NCBI RefSeq assembly: GCF_042477335.2
Contig: NC_091260.1
Location: forward strand, 62,335,501 to 62,399,500
Length of the DNA: 64,000 nt
Reading direction: 5' to 3'
Origin: Ovis canadensis
Lineage: Eukaryota > Chordata > Mammalia > Artiodactyla > Bovidae
Below the pieces are notes generated by a model. That model saw only the letters and a list, made by a program, of their open reading frames with translations. It ran no database searches and was not told where the DNA came from. A program made the position numbers and the translations under genes. Shown one piece after another: positions 47,341 to 59,399 of the stretch (position 1 is its first letter; each line of letters begins with the position of its first letter).

Positions 47341-47482
47341 TTATGCACAAATTCTCATGCTTATGAATCGAAATTGTAGATGAATCTTTTACTTCTACCA
47401 CCACTGCCAAAAGATTTTTCTTTTTTTTTTTTAAGACATCCCCATCCAATAAGTTAAACTTCTCTGGCACTTTATGTAGGTT

Positions 47483-47764
47483 GCTGCTGCTGCTGCTGCT
47501 GCTGAGTCACTTCAGTCGTGTCCAACTCTGTGCGACCTCATAGATGGCAGCCCACCAGGCTCCACTGCCCCTGGGATTCTCCAGGTAAGAACACTGGAGT
47601 GGGATGCCATATCCTTCTCCAATGCATGAAAGTGAAATGTGAAAGTGAAGTCGCTCAGTCGTGTCCGACTCTTCGCGACCCCATGGACGGCAGCCCACCA
47701 GGCTCCTCCGTCCATGGGATTTGCCAGGCAAGAGTATTGGAGTGGGGTGCCATTGCCTTCTCCG
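47483..47764 (-). mobile_element. BOV-A2 SINE (dimer) with perfect TSD
   Basis: (GCT)7-like start, two Bov-A units joined by the atgaaagtgaaatgtgaaag linker, and low divergence. Flanks ttatgtaggtt at 47472-47482 and 47765-47775 are identical (11 bp). Confidence 0.97.
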
Positions 47765-47775
47765 TTATGTAGGTT

Positions 47776-48620
47776 AGTTATCACAAATTATGGATCCAGG
47801 AACCTCAATCTTAAGTACAATTGAGATTTAAAATTGCTTTTTTTTCTAAAATAATTTTAATTTAATAGGCTGGCTGCCTGAAAAAGAACCCATGTGAATA
47901 TATCTTTACTTCCTTTTCTACTGCAAAAATTATTGTTCTGTTCTGAGCACATTTTAATAAGATGATAGGTCAATCTAATAGTTTCTGGTCTTATTTGTGA
48001 ATTTTATATGACAAATATATTTATGATATTTCATAACTCAGTGTATTTTCCCAGTTGTCCCAGTTAACCTGTAATCCTGTAACAAAAATGATTGATTTGA
48101 AATCAATTACTATCAATGCGATTAATCAGCATCCCAAAGTAAAATTTATTTACAAATTAAATGGGTATTTTGATGTACAAATTTGTATTATAGTTACTTA
48201 ATCCAATGTTAATTTTTTAAAATCTTCATTATTTTAACAAGAATCTTAGCTTATATGTAATACTTTTATAAGCTTAGGTATTTTGAAATTTAATTATGTA
48301 TTTTCCCTCTTTACAACCTATATATGATCTAATCTAGTTTGTTTAGAAAAATCTATAATCATTTTATAAATGCCAATGGTTTTAGTTTATCCTTTGCATA
48401 GGTATGTTAATTAAAGATATGCTTGTTTTTTTCTTTTTGTTTTCTTTTCATCAATGTGAAAAATGCACTCTGATACAAGGTACAAAATTAGAATAAGACA
48501 GATTACAGGCTGAAATGGATTGTAAATCAACTTCTGTACTGTGAATATTTTATAGCAGGCATTTGCAAAGTAAAAAATCTGACATTTATACAGCAATGCA
48601 TGCATAATTTCCCTCTTACA
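47776..48620. other. Unassigned AT-rich sequence
   Basis: No gene or nameable repeat. Confidence 0.5.
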
Positions 48621-49320
48621 TGTTATTTCCCTGAGATGAAAGTAATTTTAAAATGCAAGGTCAAAGAAATGATTACCCCTAACAAATAGTAATAGAAGTT
48701 GAGGACAAGTATCAGGAAGCAGTTTGGCATTTTTCTGTTCTGTAGAGCATTTAATATCTAATGTACGCCTTCAGATAAGACTAAGAAAGTTGAAGTAGGA
48801 AATCTTTGCTGGAGATAACTTCAAAGTAGATAAATCATTCCCTTAATTTAATAGCTGTTTTGTTTCTGACCCAAACACAGTTGGAACTGTACTTGTGGGA
48901 CTCCATTATCTCCTATATCTGATAAATGGTATGACCAGGACAACCTCAGTCTCCGCAGGAGAGACACTGAACAAATTGTCAGCATGATTTACATACAAGT
49001 TGTCAACAGCATCTGGGTTTCTCCGTGAAAGAATGATGGGTAACAGATGTTCTGGGAAATGCTACCATCTGCCCTTTCTCAAAATACATCCCCTGTGAAA
49101 CAATACATTTGAATGGATGCCACAGCGATACCTTTCTTTTGAAAAACTTGAACATCCTCAATATTTCAATGTTACTTGTGGCCATCACAAAAGCAAACGG
49201 GCTTAAGAGTGTAAATGCAATCAGGCTAGGTAAGCTGACAGGTCCTTAAAAGGTCTTTAAATTTAGTCACATAGTTTGGAAAGAGAATGCTTGATGACTC
49301 TCTAGGGGGTATACTGGAAA
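48621..49320. other. Unassigned, non-repetitive-looking sequence
   Basis: Balanced composition compared with its flanks and no recognisable repeat. No coding potential of note; a 61-codon minus-strand frame at 49003-49188 has no motif. It may be unique intergenic DNA. Confidence 0.4.
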
Positions 49321-50082
49321 AATTGTGTCAGGAGGTCAGGAACTCCACTTGTGCTTATCTACTGAATGATGTTACACTAGTGTATTATTTCGTAAGTGAT
49401 TTGTTGAAACTCTGCAGTGCTTTCATAATATTTTAAAACTATTTGCTGCATGCACTTGTGTATAGATATAAACTTAGCAATGTATCAATGTGTGGAAGGT
49501 TAAGTGTGCAACAGTTGATCAGTACTAACAATAGTAGTGGGTCAAGGCTCTCAACAGGGAAAATTACCCACTTTCTTAATCCATTTCTCCTCAATATGAA
49601 TTATTTTTTTAAATAAAATGTTTCTTCTATAGAAAGGGTGACAAGATAGGTATTTGCTGGACTTGGAACACAATGTGCAATGAAAAATTCCATTGAATTT
49701 AACTGTATTTTAAGAACCTACCAGTTTTATATACCAAATTATTAAGAACATTATTTGTAAACATACAATTAGTGCAAGAAAATATTCACAATTTTTTTTT
49801 CTCTGTGGATTTATCTTATTTCAAATCCTAATGTATAGACTCCTTATGCCTGTGATGATAATACATGTTTTAAAAATAGGATAATAAATGTTCCTCCTAA
49901 CAGTCACTTAATAATATATATGAAAATGATATAGACTTTGCTTAATTTACTATGATTTTTATTATAATGATCCTGAGAAATTTTAAGAACTAAATGCCTT
50001 TCAATATTAAATATTATCTTATTTATGCTCTACATTTTATCACACTTAAATGTATCAAGATTCTCCTACAAATTTCTGCTTA
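49321..50082. other. Unassigned AT-rich sequence
   Basis: Nothing recognisable is seen; short T-run near 49793-49801. Confidence 0.5.
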
Positions 50083-50262
50083 CTTGCTCAGTCATGCCCA
50101 GCTCTTTGTTTTGCATGGACTGCAGCCCACCAGACTCCTCTGTCCATGGAATTCTCCAGGCAAGACTACTGGAGTGGTTTGCCATTCCCTTCTCCAGTGG
50201 ATCTTCCGGACCCATGGATTGAACCTGTCTGTTTTGCAGGCAGATTCTTTACTATTTGTTCT
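50083..50262 (-). mobile_element. Bov-tA SINE
   Basis: Antisense Bov-tA: ttgctcagtcatgcccagc to gcaggcagattctttac. The outermost head bases are degraded. Confidence 0.9.
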
Positions 50263-50303
50263 ACGTAATGCTTACAGATTTGTTAGAGATGACAGTATTA
50301 TGG

Positions 50304-50431
50304 TGGTGGTGGTTTAGTCACTAAGTCTGACTCTTGCAACCCCATGTACTGTAGCCCACCAGGCCACCAGGCTCCTCTGTCCATAGAATTCTCCAGGCAA
50401 GAATACTGGAGTGGGTTGCCATTTCCTTCTC
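50304..50431 (-). mobile_element. Bov-A SINE monomer with TSD
   Basis: Antisense unit starting tggtggtggtttagtcacta and ending catttccttctcc, with a small internal duplication (accaggccaccagg). Flanks cagtattatgg (50293-50303) and cagtattttgg (50432-50442) are an 11-bp TSD with one mismatch. Confidence 0.9.
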
Positions 50432-50629
50432 CAGTATTTTGGAAACCAGATTCACAAAAGTAGCTTAATCTTAATAATAATTCTGAGCAAAAAGAAATAT
50501 ATATTTCTTTGGAATTGAATATATCATTGTGAGAAGATTAGATTAGCCTGAGAGTGGAATCATCTACCCTCAGATGTACACAGGACCCTCATGGTTGGTC
50601 AGAATCTTGATATTAAAATAATTAAATTG

Positions 50630-50751
50630 TTGGACTTCCCTGGCAGTCCAGTGGTTAAGACTTGTGCTGCCAAGGTAGGGAGGGCAGGTTCTATCCCTGG
50701 TAGGGAACTAAGACCCCACATGTTATGTGGCACAGTCAAAAATTTTTTTTT
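50630..50751 (+). mobile_element. CHR-type SINE, short, with TSD
   Basis: Head tggacttccctggcagtcc, then gggaactaagaccccacatg and the tail after cacagtcaaaaa. Flanks aaataattaa at 50616-50625 and 50752-50761. Confidence 0.9.
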
Positions 50752-50761
50752 AAATAATTAA

Positions 50762-51289
50762 GATCACACACATGCACACATCCAAACAGGAAAGTAATAG
50801 CCAGCTAGTATGTAGGAACATACATAGGAACCCCTAAAAACTGGCCCAAGCCAATTCTCTTTCATGTTAGAATCCTAGGAAGAACTTATGTTCTTCACTT
50901 TTATTTTTTAATTTCATTTTCTCTTCTTAGCTTTTCACCATCATCTTTGATAAAATCTACAAAGGAATTGCCAAAGATAGTTAGACAAATCTGATACAGA
51001 TATCCACTGTGGATAGTTTGAAAATTTAATTTACATGAGCTAATATGTCAAATTAATTTCATAATTTGTTTTTGTTTATTTATTTATTTTTATCAACAAC
51101 AGAGATAGGAACTTCACAGTCATTCATTTATCTATGATAAATTTGGCTAATTTTTCTATTTTCACCCAGCCATAAGTTGCAGACATAAGTGAGTCCTCAA
51201 TATGTACAATTATAGTTTACAGCAGAGGGCAAGGATGAGTGTTATTTTATTAGAGATAACATGCAGTGTATAAGAAATTGATTTTAATG
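50762..51289. other. Unassigned AT-rich sequence
   Basis: No gene or nameable repeat. Contains a (TTTA)n patch near 51073-51091. Confidence 0.5.
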
Positions 51290-51783
51290 ATGGCCAACAT
51301 TTTCCACTCTTATCCCTGATATCCATGGTTTTTTTTTTTGCTATGTGACTTTGCAATCTCTCTCACTAAAAAACTTGAATCTCTTTCCTCAGTACCAAAT
51401 TTTGAGCTCAGACAGGTAACTCACTTAGGTCAATGCGATGTTAAAATATGTGATACATAAGGAGGCTTGAAAAATGCTCATGTGTGTTAATTTTCTCTCT
51501 TGTTTCTCTTTGAATGACATGAGAATTTACCTACTGGAGGATGACAGACCACACGGTCTTCCCAAAAGAGGCGATTTCAGGTCATCTGAAGGCCAGAAGA
51601 ATCTACAAGCATGTGAGAAAACTCTACCTGAATTGAAAGATGAAATATACATGAACTTGCCCAATTAAAATCAGTGGAACCCCTGCAGATGTGTGAGTTA
51701 AATAAATGTTTAATGATACATGTCACTGAGATTTTGTGGTTGATTTCTACATAGCATAATTGTGGTAGTAGATAACTAATGCA
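51290..51783 (+). mobile_element. MaLR (MLT1-like) LTR
   Basis: The 3' part follows the MLT1 pattern: gtgagttaaataaatgttta, cactgagattttgtggttga, then tagtagataactaatgca. The middle has the usual acctgaattgaaag-type purine-rich block. Diverged; the left boundary is uncertain. Confidence 0.65.
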
Positions 51784-51792
51784 CAAATGCAC

Positions 51793-52182
51793 AACGAAGA
51801 ATTGATGCTTTTGAACTGTGGTGTTGGAGAAGACTCTTGAGAGTCCTTTGGACTGCAAGGAGATCCAACCAGTCCATTCTGAAGGAGACCAACTCTGGAA
51901 TTTCTTTGGACGGAATGATGCTAAAGCTGAAACTCCAGTACTTTGGCCACCTCATGCGAAGAGTTGACTCATTGGAAAAGACTCTGATGCTGGGAGGGAT
52001 TGGGGGCAGGAGAAGAAGGGGACGACAGAGGATGAGATGGCTGGATGGCATCACGGACTCGATGGACGTGAGTCTGAGTGAACTCCGGGAGTTGGTGATG
52101 GACAGGGAGGCCTGGCATGCTGCGATTCATGGGGTTGCAGAGTCGGACACGACTGAGCGTCTGAACTGAACTGAACTGAACT
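51793..52182 (+). mobile_element. BovB LINE 3' end, short, young-looking
   Basis: Starts at the codons for [17 protein letters not shown] and ends in a clean ctgaactgaactgaactga tail. A 110-codon frame (51837-52169) spans nearly the whole copy with only a small change near the end. It sits directly after a MaLR LTR. Confidence 0.95.
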
Positions 52183-53058
52183 GATCCTTTGTTTTTATTG
52201 TTGTTGTTGTATTTTTTTTTTTTTTGACCAGCATAATATTTAAAAAATGTGATTTGAATGGATGTACTTAGAAAATACATCTTCCAATTAACTGGAATCA
52301 ATTAGATCCTACTGTTGTACGTCCAAATCACAGATTTTTGTTACTTGCTTGAATTTTGTAAACTTTTACAGCTCTTTATCTTTAGGATATTATAAAATAT
52401 TCATTCTTTGTCAATTGTAAAGTACTTGACACAGACTTTTGTTTTACAAATCTAGTTGTCTATGAGCTTAAATGTCTCTGGCTTTTCTGCCAAATAAAAG
52501 TATTTCACGAAGTCACTCAAATACAGTTCATGTTGTTAACTTGTCTTGCAGGGTTTGTTAATTGTCAGGACCAGTGTGATATAGAAAACACAAATAATGC
52601 ACTTCCTAGGATTTTAAATAGTAAAATAATAAATTAGAAGAAAAGAAAATCAGCAAAATCTGTCTCTGGTTGCAAGAACGCTGAACAACTTTATAGTTAA
52701 ATTTTGCTTTCAGTAATAAAAAATCTAGTTCTGAATTTAGTTAGATGTTCCAAATATAATCAAAAAGTTCAGGTAGTTTTGTTGATGTGTATTTAGTTAG
52801 TTAAAATTATTTCATTTCATTAATATTTTGTTCATGTGTCTCTTCTAAAATGTTATATTAGGTGATAGCATATCAAGCTAATAGTCATAAACATATTGTA
52901 TAGATAAATGTCTGATAATTTATATGATGCAAAATCCATCACAAATAGCTCCTTTCCAAAGCATTTTATTTTCCCGAACTGCTCTAAACTACATTGTTTT
53001 TTTTTTCCCCCATTGCATTCCTCTATTCTTCCTTCTTTCATTTGATATGTATAGTTCT
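52183..53058. other. Unassigned AT-rich sequence with GTT/T tract
   Basis: A (TTG)n-T-run tract lies at 52193-52225. Otherwise nothing is recognised. Confidence 0.5.
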
Positions 53059-53068
53059 ATACTGAGTA

Positions 53069-54496
53069 TATTTCAATTCTAAAAGATGATGCTGTGAAAA
53101 TGCTGCACTGAACATGGCATCAAATTTGGAAAACTCAGCAGTGGCCACAGGACTGGTAAAGTCAGTTTTCATTCCAATCTCAAAGGAAATGCCAAAGAAA
53201 GCTCAAACTACCACACAAGTACACTCATCTCACATGCTAGAAAAGTAATGCTCAAAATCCTCCAAGCTAGACTTCAACAATATGTGAATCATGAACTTCC
53301 AGATGTTCAAGCTGGTTTTAAAAAGGGCAGAGGAACCAGAGATCAAAATGCAAACATCTGCTGGATCATCAAAAAAGCAAGAGAGTTCCAGAAAGACATC
53401 TATTTCTGCTTTATTGACTATGCCAAAGCCTTTGACTGTGTGGATCACAATAAACTGTGGAAAATTCTGAAAGAGATGGGAATACCAGACTACTTAAACT
53501 GCCTCTTGAGAAATCTGTATGTAGGTCAGGAAGCAACATTTAGAACATTTAGACATGGAACGATAGACTGGTTCCAACTACGAAAAGGAGTACATCAAGG
53601 CTGTATATTGTCACCCTGCTTGTTTAACTTATATGCAGAGTACATCATGAGAAACGCTGGGCTGGAGGAAGCACAGACTGGAATGAAGATTGCTGGGAGA
53701 AATATCAATAACCTCAGATATGCAGATGACACCACTCTTATGGCAGAAAGTGAAGAACTAAAGAGCCTCTTGATGAAAGTGAAAGAAGAAAGTGAAAGAG
53801 TTGGCTTAAAGCTCAACTTTCAGAAAACTAAGATCATGGCATCTGGTCCCATCACATCATGGCAAATAGATGGGGAAACAGTGGAAACAATGCCAGACTT
53901 TATTTTCTTGGGCTCCAAAATCACTGCAGATGGTGACTGCAGCTATGAAATTAAAAGACACTTACTCCTTGGAAGGAAAGTTATGATCAACCTAGACAGC
54001 ATATTAAAAAGCAGAGACATTGCTTTGCCAACAAAAGCCCAGCTAGTTAAGGCTATGGTTTTTCCAGTGGTCATGTATAGATGTGAGAGTTGGACTATAA
54101 AAAAACTAAGTGCCGAAGAATTGATGCTTTTGAACTGTGGTATTGGAGAAGACTCTTGAGAATCCCTTGGACTGCAAGGAGATCCAACCAGTCCATCCTA
54201 AAGGAAACCAGTCCTGAGAATTCTTTGGAAGGACTGATGTTGAAGTTGAAACTCCAATACTTTGGCCACATGATGTGAAGAGTTGACTCATCTGAAAAGA
54301 CCCTGATGCTGGGAAAGATTGAGGGCAGGAGAAGGGGACTACAGAGGATGAGATGGTTGGATGGCATCACCGACTCTATGGACATGAATCGAGTATACTC
54401 TGTGAGTTGGTGATGGACAGGGATGCCTGGCGTGCTACATTCCATGGGGTCGCAAAGAGTCGGACACAACTAAGTGACTGAACTGAACTGAACTGA
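53069..54496 (+). mobile_element. BovB LINE, ~1.43 kb, with TSD
   Basis: Begins at the ILKDDAVKMLH-type codons before the RT domain and ends in a three-unit CTGAA tail. The word atactgagta at 53059-53068 and 54497-54506 is a perfect 10-bp TSD. The whole RT domain is present. Confidence 0.97.
53248..54159 (+). pseudogene. BovB ORF2 reverse-transcriptase remnant, 303 codons
   Basis: This is the longest surviving retrotransposon frame in the window. Residues 1-50 are the RT fingers (QAGFKKGRGTRDQ). Motif A is FIDYAKAFD, with the catalytic aspartate at 57. Motif B is HQGCILSP, around residue 117. The catalytic YADD is at 158-161, followed by the thumb and the start of the C-terminal domain. The frame is lost near residue 285 by an indel next to the KKLSAEE codons. 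The upstream endonuclease is gone (5' truncation), and the first ~180 bases of the copy are out of frame. All three metal-binding aspartates are visible, but without the endonuclease and the proper start it is not a functional retrotransposon. Confidence 0.9.
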
Positions 54497-54506
54497 ATAC
54501 TGAGTA

Positions 54507-55515
54507 CCTGCAATGTGCTTGACCTTTATAATATCAAGCTGTACATATCTTCTTCCTACAAGAAGGCTTTAGTCTGTATAGGAGGTAGACTTCTAAACAA
54601 ATTAACTCCTATCAATCTTATCTAAATCAGATATCTTGCATTTCTATTATTTTCAAGATAATGGAGGTTTGTCCATTATGCACTTGATTATCAACTCATC
54701 AAGGCTAGTCCCTTTTTTATCCACAGATAAAATTGCTGTTCAGTGAATTCCAAAGCCCTAGAACTGTGCATGACATGCCCTGGCTCCATTTTTGGATGCC
54801 TCTCTGGAGCCCAGTTCACATCATCTGGCCTCTTTGATATCCCCTGAAGTTGTGGTCCATAGGCCCTGAATCTCTGCTGTCTGCCCTGAGGTCTTCTCTG
54901 AAACTTGAGGAACTCACTTAGTCTAGAAAAACACACTCTGGATTGTGGAAGAATTAGTGTCTGTGGGGACAATGCTCAAACAACTGGGGAAGGGAGCTAG
55001 TGAATAAATATTATAATTTATTGTAGTAAACAAATATTGCAATTCTCTTGTACAGTTCTTGGAGCCATTCTCTTTATGCTTCTCAGAAAGTCACAGAGGA
55101 CTTAAATTTGTAAGCAGTCTTTTCCTCCCTGCCTGCCTTTGCTCTCTGTTGTGTTGCCCCAGTTTGCTGGGTTCACTTCCACCTGCCTGCACCCAAATTT
55201 CTCTCTGGTCTCAGAGGAAATCAACTAAGTCACCCCTTTATAAAATACTCATTTATATTTTCATATATTTTATACTCCATAAATATTCATTGATAGATAA
55301 ATGGCTTCTCATTGTTTAGCAAAATCCTTCACAAAGTATCTAAATGAATGTCTTCAAACAATAGTGACACTGTCACTTTCAAAACCCAAGGTTCCATTAA
55401 GTTCATGATTTGCTGATTATTAGATTATAAAATTAATATGGAGTATGCAATGCATAGACACAATTGTCTTTGATTATTAAGGAACTATTGAGTTGGCCAA
55501 AATTTCTATCAATGT
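54507..55515. other. Unassigned sequence
   Basis: The section 54700-54980 is less AT-rich and holds a 93-codon minus-strand frame without known motifs. No repeat was named. Confidence 0.45.
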
Positions 55516-57210
55516 TGTAGTTCAGTCACTCAGTCATGTCAGATTCTGCGAGTCCCAGGGACTCAGCACTGCAGGCCTCCCTGTCTTTCACTGTCTCCCA
55601 GAGTTTGCCAAAACTCATGTCCATTGAGTCATAATGCTATCTAACCATCTCATTCTCTGGTGTCCCCTTCTCCTCCTGACTTCAATCTTTCCCATCGTCA
55701 GGGTCTTTTCCAAAGAGTCGACACTTTGCATCAGGTGGCCAAAATATTGGAGCTTCAGCATCAGTTCTTCCAATGAATAAACAGGAATGATTTACTTTAG
55801 GATTGACTGCTTTGATCTCCTTGCAGTCCAAGGGACTCTCAAGAGTCTTCTCCAACATCACAGCTTGAAACCATCAATTCTTTGGTGCTCAGCCTTCTTT
55901 ATGGTCCAACTCTCACATCTATATGAGACTACTGGAAAAGCCACCGCTTTGGCTATACAGAACTTTGCTGGCAAAGTAATGTCTATGCTTTTTAATATGC
56001 TGTCTAGGTTGGTCATAGCTTTTCTTCCAAGGAGAAAGTGTCTTTTTAATTTCATAGCTGTAGTCATTGTCAGCAGTGATTTTGGAGCCCAAGAAAATAA
56101 AGTCTGTCACTGTTTCCATTGTTTCCCCATCCATTTGCCATGAAGTGATGGGACCAGATGCCATGATCTTGCCAAATGTTCTTGAATGTGGAGTTTTATG
56201 CCAATTTTTTCACTCTCCTCTTTCACTTTCATCAAGAGGCTCTTTAGTTCCTCTTCAACTTTTGCCATAAGTGTGGTTCCATCTACATATCTGAGGTTAT
56301 TGATATTTCTGCCTGCAACCTTGATTCCAGCTTGTGCTTAATCAATCCTGGCACTTCACATGATGTACTCTGCATGTAAGTTAAATAAGCACGGTGACAA
56401 TATACAGCCTTGACATACTCTTTTTCCTATTTGGAATCAGTCCATTGTTTCACATCCAGTTCTAACTGTTGCTTCTTGACCTGCATACAGATTTTTCAGG
56501 AGGCAGGTAAGGTGGTCTGATATTCCCATCTCTTGAAGAATTTTTCACAGTTTGTGGTGATCCCACAGTCAAAGGCTTTAGCGTACTCAATGAATCTGAA
56601 GTAGTTGTTTTCTGGAATTCTTTATTTTTTCTGTAAGCCAGCAGATATTGACAATTTGATTTCTGGTTTCCTCTGCCTATTCTAAACCCAACTTGTACAT
56701 CTGGAAGTTCTCAGTTCATGTACTGTTGAAGCCTATCTTGAAGGATTTTGAGAATTACCTTGCTAGCATGTGAAATGAGTGCAATTGTGCGGTAGTTTGA
56801 ACATTCTTTGGCATTGTCCTTCTTTGAGATTGAAATGAAAACTGACCTTTTCCAGTCCTGTGGCCACTGCTGAGTTTTCGAAATTTCCTGGCATATTGAG
56901 TGCAGCATTTTCACAGTGTCATCTTTTAGGATTTAAATAGCTCAGCTGGAATTTCATCACCTCCACTATCTTTGTTTGTAGTGATATTTCTTAAGGTCCA
57001 CTTGACTTTGCACCCCAAGATGTCTGGCTCTAGGTAAATGATCACACCATCATGGTTATCCGGATTATGAAGATCTTTTTTGTATAGTTCTTCTGTGTAT
57101 TCTTGTCACTGCTTCTTAATATCTTCTGCTTCTGTTAGGTCCATACCATTTCTATCATTTATTGTGCCCATTCTTACATGAAATATTCTGTTGGTATCCC
57201 ATTGTATAAG
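55516..57210 (-). mobile_element. BovB LINE, inverted, ~1.7 kb, old
   Basis: Antisense BovB from the tail (left) through the ORF2 C-terminus and the RT, where the YADD region is degraded (the minus-strand sequence near 56270-56300 is altered). It continues into the inter-domain linker at the right end (the codons complementary to 57000-57170). Minus-strand frames such as 56711-56914 (HSICQEISKTQQWPQDW, NYRTIALISHASKV) identify the N-terminal side of the RT. Many stops. Confidence 0.94.
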
Positions 57211-57276
57211 ATGTCAATAGCTTACCAAAAACCCTGAACAAATTTTTTGGCTGTTTCAATAATATGAGTTCCTTTT

Positions 57277-57491
57277 GTGTGTATGTGCTCAGTCGTATCT
57301 GACTCTTTATGCCCTCAAGGACATGGCCCGCCAGGCTCTTCTATCCATGGAATTTTCCAGGCAAGAATACTGGAGTGATTTGCCATTTCCTCCTCCAGGA
57401 GATCTTCCCAACTGAGGGACTGAAACTGGGTCTCCTGCATCTCCTGAATTGGCAGGTGGATTCTTTACCACTCTGTTACCTAGGAAGCCCC
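57277..57491 (-). mobile_element. Bov-tA SINE
   Basis: Antisense Bov-tA, full length (tgtgctcagtcgtatctgac to ctgttacctaggaagcccc). It lies close to the right end of the inverted BovB. Confidence 0.92.
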
Positions 57492-58562
57492 ATGAATACA
57501 TATTACCTTTGTATGATTCTAAAAGTTTAACACTTATTTGTATTTTTCAAGATGCAATATTACACCATTCATGGCTTAAACACTTTGCATTTCCTGTGTG
57601 AAACAGTATGTTTATGTTATGGATATAAATCTGGTTTTGAAAAAATAATTAAAAAATTAAGATGGGCATTTTATTTGGAGGGATACATATATTAAGAGAA
57701 GGTTTCTGGAGAATTAAACAAATAACACTTAATATTTAATACACAATAAAATTTAATATTATAACAAAATGGAATTTTCTAGTGGTGTTCCCTGGTTTAT
57801 AATATTAAAGTAATATTTCATTGGAACAAGTATGGGAAGTTTTATATGATATGAAATTGATCATAAAAATTTATAGATCAATTGTAAGATAAACCACATA
57901 GCAAATAAAATTCTTAAAGGATAAAAATATCCAAAGTTTCATTTCTGAAGCAGAAAAGTAACACAAGTGTGGCAGACAATTTTCTTTACTCTTGACATTT
58001 ATTTACTTATATAATAAAATTTAATTGTCTGTGCCTCTTAAAAATGGCTTATTTGCTGTTATTTAGAGAAAGTACATTTATTTCACCAATTACATTTTAA
58101 GGTTTGAAAATAGATCTGCTTTTACATTTTATAAGTGTCAAGGAAATGATGTTAGATTTTCTTAGTATGCTGTGTTTTAAGCTGTTTCCCTAATTTAATA
58201 AAATCTAGAATTTTAGAAACAGATTAATAATATTATTTTGTTACATGTATATTTATATTGATATGGATGTATAAATAAATGCCTGAAATTTTAAGATTCT
58301 ATTTTAAATAGAATTTTTTTTTTGTTTCCGTTTCTTGTTTCATTTGAAGTGTTGTGCATTTCACAGTCAGTATTTCATACAGTGTACATATGTGAAATTT
58401 TTTAATACTTTTTTATCTCTGAGAATTTAGCTGTTACCTTTTTTTTTGATAAGGGACTGTTCAGTAGCATTGTGTGGTTGTTTTGATATTATATAATATG
58501 GTACTTCTCTAAATGCTTTTTCAATAAGTTGCTCATCTTAAAGACATTTTACTTCAGTTCTA
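57492..58562. other. Unassigned AT-rich sequence
   Basis: Very AT-rich. No gene or nameable repeat. Confidence 0.5.
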
Positions 58563-58905
58563 AAAATTGAATGATTGTGTCACCTCAAGATTTGTATGCT
58601 GAAACTGCATCACTAATGTGATGGCATTTGGAGGTGGAGACTCTGGGAGGTGCTTAGGTCATGAAGGTAGAGCCCTCATAAAACAGATTCATGTGCTTAT
58701 AAACTGGACCCAGAGAACCCCTCCACCATCTGAAGACAAGGCAAAAGTACTGGTCTATGAACCAGGAGGTCAGATCTCACCATATCTTGAATTATCCAGT
58801 TTGTTGATCTTAGACTTCCCAGTCTCTAGAATGGTGAAAAATCAATTTCTGTTGTTTATAAGCCACCCATTCTCCTGGTATTCTGTTAGAGAATCTTGAC
58901 CAAGA
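58563..58905 (+). mobile_element. MaLR LTR (MST/MLT1A-like)
   Basis: Phrases in the canonical order: tgaatgattgtgtcacctc, gatggcatttggaggtgg, cttaggtcatgaaggtagag, ccctcataaaacagattc, tctatgaaccaggaggtc, gatcttagacttcccagtc, caatttctgttgtttataag and ccacccattctcctggtatt. Nearly complete. Confidence 0.88.
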
Positions 58906-59055
58906 CAAGCACCTATAGACTTAAATTTTCCTTTTACTTTCATATTATAATTATATTATATTCTTTTACTTCCATATTATGTATTTATATTTTCCATATT
59001 ATATTACAAATACGTTAACCTGTTTAGCCAGTTTTCACAATTTATTATAATTACT

Positions 59056-59314
59056 GCTGCTAAGTCGCTTCAGTCGTGTCCGACTCTGTGTGACCCCATA
59101 AATGGCAGTCCACAGGTTCCCCTGTCCCTGGGATTCTCTAGGCAGGAACACTGGAGTGGGTTGCCGTTTCCTTCTCCAATGCATGCATGCATGCTAAATC
59201 ACTTCACTTGTGTCCGACTCCGTGCAACCCCTTGGACAGCAGCCCACCAGGCTCCTCTGTCCATGGGATTTTCTAGGCAAGAATACTGGAGTGGGTTGCC
59301 ATTTCCTTCTCCAG
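59056..59314 (-). mobile_element. BOV-A2 SINE (dimer) with perfect TSD
   Basis: Two Bov-A units with an altered linker (gcatgcatgcatgctaaatc in place of the usual GAAAGTGAAA). Flanks ttataattact at 59045-59055 and 59315-59325 are identical (11 bp). Confidence 0.97.
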
Positions 59315-59399
59315 TTATAATTACTATAAACAATTAATTAATTAGTGCATTTTTGCACTTTTTAAAAAATTTGGTTCTTGAGAGAGTGTGTGTTGTTTT

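Noticed and set aside
47507-47784. Paired 74-90 codon frames on the minus strand
   Set aside because: They are readings through a BOV-A2 dimer; the two halves give the same peptide pattern because the monomers are related.
53248-54159. 303-codon frame as a functional reverse transcriptase or domesticated gene
   Set aside because: The copy is 5'-truncated, lacks the endonuclease, starts within the RT fingers, is frameshifted before the C-terminus and sits within an exact 10-bp TSD. There is no sign of a promoter or splice structure.
58618-58899. 93-codon frame as a gene
   Set aside because: It lies entirely within a MaLR LTR.
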